A DNA stretch of 39,047 bases. It comes from Halorubrum halodurans (lineage in GTDB: Archaea > Halobacteriota > Halobacteria > Halobacteriales > Haloferacaceae). The stretch spans positions 1-39,047 of the forward strand of contig NZ_NHPJ01000099.1 of the NCBI RefSeq assembly GCF_002252985.1. Reading direction: 5' to 3'. Positions 5,839-14,160 of the stretch are shown here, in pieces. The translations under genes were made by a program, and so were the position numbers. Under the pieces are notes generated by a model that saw only the letters and a program-made list of their open reading frames with translations, ran no database searches and was not told where the DNA came from. The stretch's first letter is position 1. Every line of letters begins with the position of its first letter.

Positions 5839-8099
5839 TGGACTCCCACCGCGCCGCGTTCGTCGCGGAGGCCGAGGAGGGGATCACGGACCTCAACAAC
5901 GCGCTGCTCGCGCTCGAGGCGGACCCCGAGGACGACGCGGCGATGGACGACGTGTTCCGGGTCGCACACACCCTGAAGGGGAACGCCGCCGCGATGGGGT
6001 ACGAGGACGTCTCCTCGTTCGGCCACGCCCTCGAGGACCTCCTCGACGCGGTCCGCGGCGGCGACCGGGAGGTCACGCCCGAGCTCATGGACCTCCTCTT
6101 CGAGGGGGTCGACACCGTCGAGGCGATGGTCGCGGAGATCGAGGAGACCGGCGAGGTGTCGACGGACCCCGCCGACCTCGAATCCCGGCTCCGGGCGGTC
6201 GAGGAGCACGGAACCGTCGATCCCGATCCGGCCGACGACGGAACCTCCGGGATCGACGCCGATGGGAACGGGGACCTCGAGGTCGACGGGAGCGAGGACG
6301 GGGACGGGGCCGCCGGCGGCGGTTCGGACGTCGACGTCCCGGACCTCCCGGCCGCGGCCGCCGGCTTCGATGACGTGGGCTACGCCGAGGTGACCGTGGG
6401 CGAGACGGCGATGCCGGGCGTCGACGCGGCACTCGTGCTTCAGGCCCTCGAGGAGACCTTCGAGGAGCACGCCACCCGACCGGATCCGGAGGCGCTTGAG
6501 GCGGGCGAGTACGACGGGACCTTCGACGTCTTCGTCGCCGACGCCGACCCCGCGGTGGTCGCGGAGGGCCTCGGGGCGCTCACGCAGGTGGCGGAGGTGC
6601 GGACCGCGCTCGCGCGGTCCGACGCCGGAGCGCCGCCGGACGACGAGGTCGACGAGGTCGACCCGGAGCCCGCCGGCGCGGTCGACGACGACGATCCCGG
6701 CGATGGCGACGCCGCCGGTGCCGACGACGTCGACCCCACAGAGGACCCTGACGAGGAGGTCGACCCCGTCGACGATGCCGACGCCGCCGTATCCGACGGC
6801 GCCGAGACGGGAGACGAGGGCGACGACGCGGACTCCTCCGGGTCGGTCGACCGCGACGAGATCAAGTCGATCCGGGTCGACGTCGACCAGGTCGACGAGC
6901 TGTACGGACTGGTCGAACAGCTCGTGACGAGCCGGATCAAGCTCCGACGCGAGCTCGAGGGGACCGGGACGGAACCCGACACGCTCGACGAGCTCGACAA
7001 GCTCGCCTCCAGCCTCCAGGACACCGCGATGGACATGCGGCTCATCCCGTTCTCGCAGGTGTCCGACTCGTTCCCGCGGCTGGTCCGGGACGTCGCCCGC
7101 GATCTCGACAAGCGCGTGACCTTCGAGATCGAGGGCGACGACGTCGAACTCGACCGGACGATCCTCACGGAGATGCGCGACCCGCTCGTCCACGTGCTGC
7201 GGAACGCGGTCGACCACGGGATCGAGTCCGCCGAGGAGCGCGAGGCCGCCGGGAAGGACCCCGCCGGGCGGGTGAAACTCACGGCGGAGCGCGAGCGCGA
7301 CCACGTCGTCATCGAGGTCGCCGACGACGGGGCGGGACTCGACGCCGACCGCCTCCGCGAGAAGGCGATCGCGGAGGGCGTCGAGGACCGCGAGACCGTG
7401 GAGGCGATGACCGACGGGGAGGTCTACGACCTGGTCTTCCATCCGGGGTTTTCGACCGCCGACGAGGTCACCGACGTCTCCGGCCGCGGCGTCGGGATGG
7501 ACGTGGTGCGGACGACCGCCCGCGACCTCGACGGCTCCGTCTCGGTCGACAGCGAGCCGGGCGAGGGGACGACGGTGCGGTTCCGGCTCCCGGTCACCGT
7601 CGCCATCGTGAAGGTGATGTTCGTCGACGTGAACGGGACGGAGTACGGGATCCCGATAAAATCGATCGCGGAGGTGTCGCGGGCCGACGGCGTCGAGACG
7701 GTCCACGGCGACGAGGTGGTCCGCCACGAGGACGACCTCTACTCGGTGATCCGGCTCGCGGAGCGGCTCGACGCCGCCGAGCCCGGATCCGGAACGGCCG
7801 ACGCGCCGACCGCCGCGGCGACCGACGGCGGGGCCGTCGGGATCGGCGACGACGACGCGACGGAGGGCGACGCCGCCCCGATCGACGCCGACGCCGCGGC
7901 GGCCGCGAGCGAGGGCATGCTCGTGCGGATCCGCGAGGGAACCCGGAAGGTGGCGCTCCACTGCGACGGCGTGTTGGACCAGGAGGAGGTCGTCGTGAAG
8001 CCGCTCGACGGCCCGCTGTCCGGAACTCCCGGACTCAGCGGAACGGCCGTGCTCGGCGACGGCGACGTCGTGGCCGTCCTCGACGTGGTGAGCCTATGA
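5838..8099 (+). CDS. cheA: Chemotaxis sensor histidine kinase CheA
   Basis: CheA of 753 aa. Domains in order are P1 histidine phosphotransfer (His44 in VAHTLKGNAAAMG), a long acidic P2/linker (about residues 105-335), P3 dimerisation (from about 340, IKSIRVDVDQVDELYGLVEQ), P4 ATPase (N box HVLRNAVDHG near 452-461; G1 DDGAGL near 496; G2 GRGVGMD near 550) and a CheW-like P5 (about 590-753) that docks CheW and receptors. It phosphorylates CheB and, in known systems, CheY. The linker is dominated by Asp, Gly and Ala, and P5 carries an acidic Ala-rich insert (about residues 640-690). It overlaps cheB by one base and cheR by four (ATGA). Confidence 0.97.
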   Translation: MDSHRAAFVAEAEEGITDLNNALLALEADPEDDAAMDDVFRVAHTLKGNAAAMGYEDVSSFGHALEDLLDAVRGGDREVTPELMDLLFEGVDTVEAMVAEIEETGEVSTDPADLESRLRAVEEHGTVDPDPADDGTSGIDADGNGDLEVDGSEDGDGAAGGGSDVDVPDLPAAAAGFDDVGYAEVTVGETAMPGVDAALVLQALEETFEEHATRPDPEALEAGEYDGTFDVFVADADPAVVAEGLGALTQVAEVRTALARSDAGAPPDDEVDEVDPEPAGAVDDDDPGDGDAAGADDVDPTEDPDEEVDPVDDADAAVSDGAETGDEGDDADSSGSVDRDEIKSIRVDVDQVDELYGLVEQLVTSRIKLRRELEGTGTEPDTLDELDKLASSLQDTAMDMRLIPFSQVSDSFPRLVRDVARDLDKRVTFEIEGDDVELDRTILTEMRDPLVHVLRNAVDHGIESAEEREAAGKDPAGRVKLTAERERDHVVIEVADDGAGLDADRLREKAIAEGVEDRETVEAMTDGEVYDLVFHPGFSTADEVTDVSGRGVGMDVVRTTARDLDGSVSVDSEPGEGTTVRFRLPVTVAIVKVMFVDVNGTEYGIPIKSIAEVSRADGVETVHGDEVVRHEDDLYSVIRLAERLDAAEPGSGTADAPTAAATDGGAVGIGDDDATEGDAAPIDADAAAAASEGMLVRIREGTRKVALHCDGVLDQEEVVVKPLDGPLSGTPGLSGTAVLGDGDVVAVLDVVSL

Positions 8100-8899
8100 G
8101 CGGCGGGAGCGCCTTCGAGGGCGTGCTCGAGCAGATCGACGACTCGGTGCCGTTCGAACCCGGCTACTACAACGAGTCGTACCTCGATCGGCGGATCACC
8201 GCCCGGATGCGCCGGCGGGGGACGGAGTCACACCGCGAGTACCGGCGGCTCCTCCGCGAGGAGGACGGCGAGCGCGAGGCGCTCATGGACGCGCTCACGA
8301 TCAACGTGACGGAGTTCTTCCGGAACGCCGAGATGTGGGAGGTCCTGCGGGACGTGTTGCGCGATCTCACCGACGAGCAGCGCCGGGTCCGCGTCTGGTC
8401 GGCGCCGTGTGCGGACGGCCGGGAGGCGTACTCGCTGGCGATGCTCGCGTGTGACGACGACGACGTGGACGAGTCACGCGTCGAGGTGCTCGGCTCGGAC
8501 ATCAGCGAGGAGGCGCTGGATCACGCCCGCGAGGGCGTGTACCACACGACGCGGACGACGGACATCGCCGAGGAGCTGGAACCGCTCTCGGCTCCGGACC
8601 GCTACGTCGACCGCGAGGGCGACGCGTTCAGGGTCCGCGACGCCCCCCGGCGGCTCGTGACGTTCGACACCCACGACCTGATCAGCGACGGGTCGCGGGG
8701 CCCCTTCGACGTGGTGTTGTGCCGGAACCTCCTCATCTACATCGACGCGGACCACAAGGGGTCGCTGTTCGACACGCTCGAGGCGTCGCTCGCGGCCGCC
8801 GGCGTTCTGGTCGTCGGGATGACGGAGAGCGTCCCGCCGGACCGGAGCGACGGCTACGAGCCGATCGACAAACGCCGACGGGTGTTCCGGAGGCGCTGA
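8096..8899 (+). CDS. cheR: Chemotaxis protein methyltransferase CheR
   Basis: CheR of 267 aa, the S-adenosylmethionine-dependent methyltransferase that methylates transducer glutamates. The N-terminal helical domain (about residues 1-85) includes YNESYLDRRITARMRRRG. The SAM-binding domain has VWSAPCADGREAYSLAM near residues 100-117 and CRNLLIYI near 210-216. At the usual GEEPYS position the protein has GREAYS, a substitution worth noting, although the rest of the fold is intact. The start overlaps the cheA stop (ATGA) and its own stop overlaps the next ATG by one base. Confidence 0.95.
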   Translation: MSGGSAFEGVLEQIDDSVPFEPGYYNESYLDRRITARMRRRGTESHREYRRLLREEDGEREALMDALTINVTEFFRNAEMWEVLRDVLRDLTDEQRRVRVWSAPCADGREAYSLAMLACDDDDVDESRVEVLGSDISEEALDHAREGVYHTTRTTDIAEELEPLSAPDRYVDREGDAFRVRDAPRRLVTFDTHDLISDGSRGPFDVVLCRNLLIYIDADHKGSLFDTLEASLAAAGVLVVGMTESVPPDRSDGYEPIDKRRRVFRRR

Positions 8900-10107
8900 T
8901 GTCGCTGTACCAGTACGCGCGGGAGGGGAACGTCGACCGGCTCAGGGACGCGCTGGGAAGCGACAGCGCCGCGGTCAGGAAGCGCGCGGCCGAGTTCCTC
9001 GGCGAGCTCGCCGACGAGGACGACCAGGCGACGATCGACGGGCTCCTCCGCGCGGCGACGGTCGACGGGGACGCCGGCGTCCGCGCGGCCGCCGTCGACG
9101 CCCTCGACGAGGTCGGACAGGAGGCGCTCGAACAGCTCCTGTCGGAGCTCACCGGCGGAAGCGAGTCGGAGGCGGAGTGGGTCACCGCCCGGAAGTTCGC
9201 CCGCGCGCTCGAGGCCGACCGCGCCGAGCTGCGGATCGCGGCGGCGAACGCGCTCGCACGCCTCGACGAGCCGAGCGCGCTCCCGGCGGTCGTCGGCGCC
9301 CTGTCGGATCCGGACCCGCGGGTACGGCTCCGCGCGTGTCACGCGTGCGGGACGTTCGGCGATTCGAGGGCGGTCCCAGGGCTGATCGACCGCCTCGACG
9401 ACGACCCGCGCGTCCGCCGGGCGGCCGCGAACGCGCTGGGAGCCGTCGGAACGGACCGGGCGCTCGAGCCGCTCATCGACCTGCTCGAGGACCCCGACGA
9501 GTCGCTCCGTCGGATCGCCGCGGGCGCGCTCGGGAACGCGAGCAGCCCGAAGCCCGTCGAACCTCTCGCGCGCGCGCTCGGCGACGAGAGCGCGATCGTC
9601 AGGAACGCGGCGGTGTACTCGGTCATCGAGCTGCTCTCGAACGTGCCGACGGAACACAGCCACGCGGTTCGCGATCGGGTCGTCTCCGAGCTGAAGGCGG
9701 CCGACGACGAGACGGTCGTCGAGCCCCTCGCCGAGATCCTCACCGAGGGCAAACAGAGCCGACAGCGCCGGAACGCGGCGTGGATCCTCGGGCGCGTCGC
9801 CGACCCCGACTCCGAACCGGCCGTCGAGGCGCTCGCGGCGGCCCTCGACGACGACGACGCGCAGACCGCCCAGTTCGCGGCGACGAGCCTCACGAACCTC
9901 GGCGGGCCGGTGGTCGAGGACCGGCTCCTCGACCGGCTCGGCACCGAGCGGCCGGACGAGGTCCGCGCGAAGGCGGTGTTCGTGCTCGGCCAGGTCGGCG
10001 GACAGGAGACGCTGAACCGGCTGGAGGAACTGACGGACGACGAGAGCTCCGCGGTCCGGAAACGCGTGTTCTCGGCGGTCTCGAAGCTCCGGGCGGGGGG
10101 AGCCTAA
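8899..10107 (+). CDS. HEAT-repeat protein of the taxis operon
   Basis: Protein of 402 aa made almost wholly of PBS-lyase-type HEAT repeats of about 30 residues, for example RAAAVDALDEVGQEALEQLL, IAAANALARLDEPSALPAVV and RAAANALGAVGTDRALEPLI, giving an alpha-solenoid scaffold. No enzyme motif is visible. In Halobacterium salinarum a HEAT-repeat protein next to cheF (OE2401F) was reported to be needed for taxis signalling and to interact with Che proteins; the repeat content and position match that protein, and orthology is my inference. The ATG at 8899 overlaps the cheR stop by one base; a longer upstream frame would run inside cheR. It is followed directly by cheF. Confidence 0.88.
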   Translation: MSLYQYAREGNVDRLRDALGSDSAAVRKRAAEFLGELADEDDQATIDGLLRAATVDGDAGVRAAAVDALDEVGQEALEQLLSELTGGSESEAEWVTARKFARALEADRAELRIAAANALARLDEPSALPAVVGALSDPDPRVRLRACHACGTFGDSRAVPGLIDRLDDDPRVRRAAANALGAVGTDRALEPLIDLLEDPDESLRRIAAGALGNASSPKPVEPLARALGDESAIVRNAAVYSVIELLSNVPTEHSHAVRDRVVSELKAADDETVVEPLAEILTEGKQSRQRRNAAWILGRVADPDSEPAVEALAAALDDDDAQTAQFAATSLTNLGGPVVEDRLLDRLGTERPDEVRAKAVFVLGQVGGQETLNRLEELTDDESSAVRKRVFSAVSKLRAGGA

Positions 10108-10980
10108 ATGCCGACCGGCGACGGCGAGTACAAGATCACGGACACCCAGGCGCGGTTCGCGGTCGCCGTCCGCGAGGGGAGAGCCATCAACGACGTCTCC
10201 TGGACGCCGGGGCGGGTCCTGTTGTCGAACCGGCGGCTGATACTCGCGAGCAACGACGGGAAACGCACGGTTCCACTCTCGCGGCTCGATCGACTCGGCG
10301 GACGGCACGACGCCAACCAGTCGATCGCCCGCGTCTCCAACTACGTGAGCTTCGACCTCGGCGAGCAGGTGCTCTTAGTGGCCGCCGCCGACCACGAGTC
10401 GTTCGAGCGCGACGTCTACCGCGCGCTGCTCGACCAGCGGACGCTGATGGCGAAACACCCGGCCGTCGAGGGCGGCGTCGTCCAGGACACCGGCTGGGAG
10501 CAGGCCCGCGTGAAGATCGACGAGAACGGCCTCGGCGCCGCGCTCGAGGGCGGCGCGTTCGTGGAGTTCGACCTCGACGACATCAGCGGGCTCGACGCCG
10601 CGAGACGGACCGTCGACGGGGAAAAGAAGCCCGTGATCGCGGTGTCACACACCGACGACGCGGACACGAGCATCGAGACGCACCTCGCCGGAACGCCCCA
10701 GCGAATGCGGTTCGTCGAGTCGTGGCTCCGGAAGGGCGAGGAGCGGAGCTCGACGAACGTCGACCTCTCGAGCCGGGATCGCGAGGTGTTGATGGCGCTG
10801 TACTCGGGCGTCTCGCCGTTCGAGATCCCCGCGTTCCTGGGCAGCGACGTCGACGAGGTCGAGGAGACGTTCGAGCGGCTGATCGAACTGGAGGTCGTCG
10901 AGGAGGTGCGGGTTCGCCGCGAGGTGGCGCTCAACTCCCGCGGGCGCAACATCGCCAGCGAGGCGATGAACGAACAGTGA
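10108..10980 (+). CDS. cheF: Archaeal taxis protein CheF (DUF439)
   Basis: Protein of 290 aa of the archaea-specific CheF family, which links the Che system (CheY, CheC/CheD) to archaellum motor proteins and is needed for switching. It begins MPTGDGEYKITDTQARFAV. The first half is a PH-like beta domain (GRVLLSNRRLILASNDGKRTVPLSRLDRLGG is read here in parts: VLLSNRRLILA, TVPLSRLDRL). The C-terminal part (residues about 220-290) looks like a winged helix: SRDREVLMALYSGVSPFEIP, ETFERLIELEVVEEVRVRR. The ATG follows the HEAT-gene stop with no gap. It ends the operon; the next 259 bases hold no gene I can support. Confidence 0.9.
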   Translation: MPTGDGEYKITDTQARFAVAVREGRAINDVSWTPGRVLLSNRRLILASNDGKRTVPLSRLDRLGGRHDANQSIARVSNYVSFDLGEQVLLVAAADHESFERDVYRALLDQRTLMAKHPAVEGGVVQDTGWEQARVKIDENGLGAALEGGAFVEFDLDDISGLDAARRTVDGEKKPVIAVSHTDDADTSIETHLAGTPQRMRFVESWLRKGEERSSTNVDLSSRDREVLMALYSGVSPFEIPAFLGSDVDEVEETFERLIELEVVEEVRVRREVALNSRGRNIASEAMNEQ

Positions 10981-11239
10981 GACCGGCTCCGGCGGCGGCA
11001 ACACGACCGGTCCCGTCGGTGGACGACGGGTAGGTGGCGAACGGCCGGCGACGGCGATCCCGGCCGGGTCGCCGGACGACCGCCTCGCCCGGACCGGGTC
11101 GACGGTCACGTCACGGGGGGGCTGGCGGCGGTATCGGTGATGAACGTACGGAGACGCCGATCTCGGGGCCCGGCCCCGACTCGCCGCCGTCCCGCGGGGC
11201 GATACGTACTTCCGGCGGGCGGAACGCGTTTGGTGTGGA

Positions 11240-11698
11240 ATGGACGACCCCACCACGACCGACGTCCGCGAGCTCACGACCGACGCCGAGTTCGAGGCGG
11301 CCTATCCGATACTCCGTGAGCTGCGGGATCACCTGGACCGCGCCGGGATGGAGGCGACCCACGAACGGATGCGCGAGGAGGGATACCGCCTCTTCGGCCG
11401 ATACGACGGGGGAACACTCGTCGCCGTCGCCGGCGTCAGCGTCGGCACGAACTTCTATCTGGGGAGACACGTCTTCGTCCACGACCTGGTGACGACCGAG
11501 TCACGACGGTCGGAGGGGCACGGCTCCGCCCTGCTTGCGTTCCTCCACGAGTGGGCGAGAGACCGCGACTGTGAGACGGTCGAGCTCGAGTCGGGGCTCT
11601 GGCGGGACGAGGCTCATCGGTTCTACGAGGCGGTCGGCTACGAGAAGTACTGCTACTCGTTCACGTACGACCTCGACGCCGAGGGCCGGGGCGGCTGA
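11240..11698 (+). CDS. GNAT-family N-acetyltransferase
   Basis: Protein of 152 aa with a single GNAT domain. The acetyl-CoA loop appears as SRRSEGHGSALLAFL (about residues 89-103; Q/RxxGxG/A-like), preceded by the strand HVFVHDLVTT and followed by CETVELESGLWRDEAHRFYEAVGYEKYCYSFTYDL-type C-terminal strands, of which HRFYEAVGY is the usual family ending. Such enzymes acetylate small molecules or protein N-termini; the substrate is unknown. A weak TATA-like atacgtac (11202-11209) is 31-38 nt upstream. It lies just before the ribose-bisphosphate cluster but 56 nt and a separate promoter intervene, so no functional link is claimed. Confidence 0.88.
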   Translation: MDDPTTTDVRELTTDAEFEAAYPILRELRDHLDRAGMEATHERMREEGYRLFGRYDGGTLVAVAGVSVGTNFYLGRHVFVHDLVTTESRRSEGHGSALLAFLHEWARDRDCETVELESGLWRDEAHRFYEAVGYEKYCYSFTYDLDAEGRGG

Positions 11699-11725
11699 CT
11701 CCGGCGACCGACCCGCCGAACCACG

Positions 11726-11733
11726 CTTAAGTC
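11726..11733 (+). promoter_or_regulatory. TATA-like box of the HAD/aldolase pair
   Basis: The sequence cttaagtc lies 22-29 nt before the ATG at 11755, consistent with a leaderless transcript for the two overlapping genes. Confidence 0.45.
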
Positions 11734-11754
11734 GCCACCCCGCGAGGGTCGGAC

Positions 11755-12468
11755 ATGGAGTACGAAGCGGTCTGTTTCGACCTCGACGACACGCTGTACC
11801 CGTACCCGCCGTGTAACGAGGCGGGCAAGCGGGCGGCGCTGTCGGCGTTCCGCGAGCGCGGGTACGACCTGGACCGCGCGACGTTCGACGACCTCTACGC
11901 GACCGCCCGGCGGGACGCGAAACGCGAGACGGGCGGCACCGCGGCCTCCCACGAGCGGTTCATCTACTTCAAGCGAGCGCTGCGGCTCCACGCGGACGTC
12001 CACGACGCGGCCGACGCCCACGCGATCGGCGAGGCGTACTGGGACGGGTACGTCGACGAGATGACGCCGTACGACGGCGTCACGGCCACGTTGGACGAAC
12101 TCCGGGACGCCGGCGTCGCGATCGGCGTCGTGACGAACCTCACGACGCGGGTCCAGCTGCGAAAGCTCGCTCGGCTCGGACTCGACGACCGGGTGGACCG
12201 GCTCGTCACCTCGGAGGAGGTCGGCCGCGAGAAGCCGAGCGCGCTCCCCTTCACCGCCGCGCTCGCCGGCTTCGACCGTCGCCCGAGCGAGACGCTCATG
12301 GTCGGAGACAACGCCGTCACCGACGTCGAGGGCGGCAACGCCGTCGGCATGGACACCGTCCTGTTCGACCCCCGTGGAGAGGCTCCGGCGGTCGACGACC
12401 TGCGCGCCGGACGACGGCCGAACCACCGCATCGAGTCGTTCTCTGCGCTCGCGGAGGTGGCGACGTGA
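11755..12468 (+). CDS. HAD-family phosphatase, probable ribulose-1,5-bisphosphate phosphatase
   Basis: HAD hydrolase of 237 aa. Motif I is FDLDDT (nucleophile Asp9, acid/base Asp11), motif II VVTN near residue 125, motif III Lys in [10 protein letters not shown], and motif [14 protein letters not shown] helical cap lies between motifs I and II. Sequence alone supports a phosphatase of the phosphoglycolate-phosphatase type. The specific call rests on context: it overlaps a class II aldolase gene by four bases (GTGA) and precedes the ribose-1,5-bisphosphate isomerase and PfkB kinase genes, the set of steps described for the haloarchaeal non-carboxylating pentose bisphosphate pathway, where RuBP is dephosphorylated to ribulose-1-phosphate. 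Alternative: a generic phosphoglycolate or sugar phosphatase. Confidence 0.82.
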   Translation: MEYEAVCFDLDDTLYPYPPCNEAGKRAALSAFRERGYDLDRATFDDLYATARRDAKRETGGTAASHERFIYFKRALRLHADVHDAADAHAIGEAYWDGYVDEMTPYDGVTATLDELRDAGVAIGVVTNLTTRVQLRKLARLGLDDRVDRLVTSEEVGREKPSALPFTAALAGFDRRPSETLMVGDNAVTDVEGGNAVGMDTVLFDPRGEAPAVDDLRAGRRPNHRIESFSALAEVAT

Positions 12469-13124
12469 GCGACGACTCGGCGGAGTTTCGTGCGGCCCGC
12501 GAGACGGTCGTGGAGTACGCCCCGGCGCTATCGGAGCTGACGCCCGGCCGGACCGGCAACCTGAGCGTCCGCGACGGCGACGCCTTCGCCGTGACGCCCA
12601 CCGGGGTGGCGTACGACGCCTTCGACGCCGCGGACGTGCCGGTCGTCGGCCTCGACGGCGAGCGTCGCGCGGGGCGGATGGCACCCTCGAGCGAGGTGCC
12701 GATGCATACGGGGATCTACGAGCACGCGCGACCCGGCGCGATCGTCCACACCCACTCGCCGTGGGCGACGACGCTGGCGACGCTCGGGCTGTCGCTCCCG
12801 CCGGTCCACTACATGATCGTCGCGGTGGGTCGGGAGGTCCCGCTCGCCGACTACGCACCCTACGGGACCGAGGAGCTCGCCGCCAACGTCGTCGCCGCGA
12901 TGGCCGAGGCCGACTCGGACGCCGCGATCCTCGCGAACCACGGGCTGGTGGTTACCGGCCCGGATCTGGAGACCGCGGTCGAGAACGCCCGCCACGTCGA
13001 GGACCTGTGTCGGCTCTACGTGCGCGCCTCGGCGATCGGCGAGCCGAACCTGCTGACGGACGACCAGCTCGCGACCGTCGAGGAGCGCTTCGAGAGCTAC
13101 GGCCAGCAGCTGGACGACGAGTAG
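12465..13124 (+). CDS. Class II aldolase, probable ribulose-1-phosphate aldolase
   Basis: Protein of 219 aa of the FucA/AraD class II aldolase family. The zinc ligands of fuculose-1-phosphate aldolase have clear counterparts: Glu77 (SSEVPMH), His95 and His97 (VHTHSPW) and His159 (ANHGLV). GNLSVR near residue 31 and TPTGVAY near residue 44 are the phosphate-binding elements. The family cleaves ketose-1-phosphates to dihydroxyacetone phosphate and an aldehyde; in the proposed pathway ribulose-1-phosphate would give glycolaldehyde. The start is a GTG overlapping the HAD stop codon (GTGA), so the two are translationally coupled. L-fuculose-phosphate aldolase is the alternative name a database would give. 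Confidence 0.88.
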   Translation: MSDDSAEFRAARETVVEYAPALSELTPGRTGNLSVRDGDAFAVTPTGVAYDAFDAADVPVVGLDGERRAGRMAPSSEVPMHTGIYEHARPGAIVHTHSPWATTLATLGLSLPPVHYMIVAVGREVPLADYAPYGTEELAANVVAAMAEADSDAAILANHGLVVTGPDLETAVENARHVEDLCRLYVRASAIGEPNLLTDDQLATVEERFESYGQQLDDE

Positions 13125-13171
13125 GTGGGGGTTCGAGCGGGCGGGTGAGCGCGAACGCGGCCCGAGCGGGG

Positions 13172-13179
13172 TTTATATC
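13172..13179 (+). promoter_or_regulatory. TATA box of the isomerase/kinase pair
   Basis: The sequence tttatatc is 25-32 nt before the ATG at 13204. It is one of the clearest TATA boxes in the window. The isomerase and kinase are thus probably transcribed separately from the HAD/aldolase pair 80 nt upstream. Confidence 0.6.
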
Positions 13180-13203
13180 CGTCCCGCCGGAAACGGTATT
13201 GAC

Positions 13204-14160
13204 ATGACCGATCACCGACTCGCCCCCGACGTCGAGGAGACCGCGGCGGCGATCGCGTCGATGGAGATCCGCGGCGCGGCGACGATCGCGGCCGGCGCGG
13301 CGGAGGCGCTGGCCACGCAGGCGCGCGAGGCCGACGCCGAGTCTCCCGAGGCGTTCCGCGCGTCGATGCGCGCGGCCGCCCGGCGGCTCCGCGAGACGCG
13401 CCCGACGGCCGTCTCGCTCCCGAACGCGCTCCGGTACGTCCTCCGGCGGATGGAGGGGCGGAGCGTGGAGGCGCTGCGGGAGAGCGTGACCGACGCGGTC
13501 GCGGCGTTCGTCGCGCAGCTCGACCGCGCCCAGGAGGACCTCGGACAGGTGGGCGCGAACCGTCTCGCCGACGGCGACACCGTGATGACGCACTGTCACT
13601 CGACGGACGCGCTCGCGTGTATCGAGGCGGCCGTCGACCAGGGCAAACACATCGAGGCGATAGTCAAGGAGACGCGCCCGCGAAACCAGGGGCACATCAC
13701 CGCCCGGCAGCTCCGCGAGGCGGGCGTCCCCGTCACGCTGGTCGTCGACTCCGCGGCGCGTCGCTACCTGAACGAGGCGGACCACGTCCTCGTCGGAGCC
13801 GACTCGATCGCCGCCGACGGCGGCGTGATCAACAAGATCGGCACCTCGGGGCTCGCCGTCAACGCCCGCGAGCGCGGCGTGCCGATCATGACCGCCGCAC
13901 AGACGATCAAGCTCCACCCGGAGACGCTGACGGGCCACACCGTCGAGATCGAGATGCGCGCCGAAGACGAGGTGATCGCCCCGGAGACCCGCGAGGAGAT
14001 CGGCGAGATCGCGGTCGAGAACCCCGCCTTCGACGTGACGCCGCCGCGGTACATGGACGCGATCGTGACCGAGCACGGGCAGTTCCCGCCCGAGAGCATC
14101 GTGACGCTGATGCGCGAGCTGTTCGGCGAGGGGGCCGCCGAGCCGTGGGCGGAACCATGA
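13204..14160 (+). CDS. Ribose-1,5-bisphosphate isomerase
   Basis: Protein of 318 aa in the eIF2B-alpha/beta/delta-related isomerase family. It is distinguished from eIF2B-like proteins by the R15P-isomerase catalytic pair: Cys131 in MTHCHSTDAL and Asp200 in VGADSIAADG, matching Cys133 and Asp202 of the Thermococcus kodakarensis enzyme. RGA at 23-25 and KETRPRNQG at 155-163 are substrate-binding elements. It converts ribose-1,5-bisphosphate to ribulose-1,5-bisphosphate. No Rubisco gene is in the window. The neighbouring kinase, aldolase and phosphatase instead point to the Rubisco-free haloarchaeal route. Its stop overlaps the kinase ATG (ATGA). Confidence 0.93.
   Translation: MTDHRLAPDVEETAAAIASMEIRGAATIAAGAAEALATQAREADAESPEAFRASMRAAARRLRETRPTAVSLPNALRYVLRRMEGRSVEALRESVTDAVAAFVAQLDRAQEDLGQVGANRLADGDTVMTHCHSTDALACIEAAVDQGKHIEAIVKETRPRNQGHITARQLREAGVPVTLVVDSAARRYLNEADHVLVGADSIAADGGVINKIGTSGLAVNARERGVPIMTAAQTIKLHPETLTGHTVEIEMRAEDEVIAPETREEIGEIAVENPAFDVTPPRYMDAIVTEHGQFPPESIVTLMRELFGEGAAEPWAEP

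Noticed and set aside
5742..7961. Long open frame (739 codons) antisense to cheA
   Set aside because: Its translation is low-complexity Arg/Val/Asp/Gly-rich, has no domain, and mirrors the codon bias of cheA. Long antisense frames are expected in GC-rich DNA. The same applies to the frames opposite the Lhr, histidine kinase and HEAT genes.
13204..14160. Annotation as translation initiation factor eIF2B subunit
   Set aside because: The Cys131/Asp200 pair and operon with a PfkB kinase fit ribose-1,5-bisphosphate isomerase instead.
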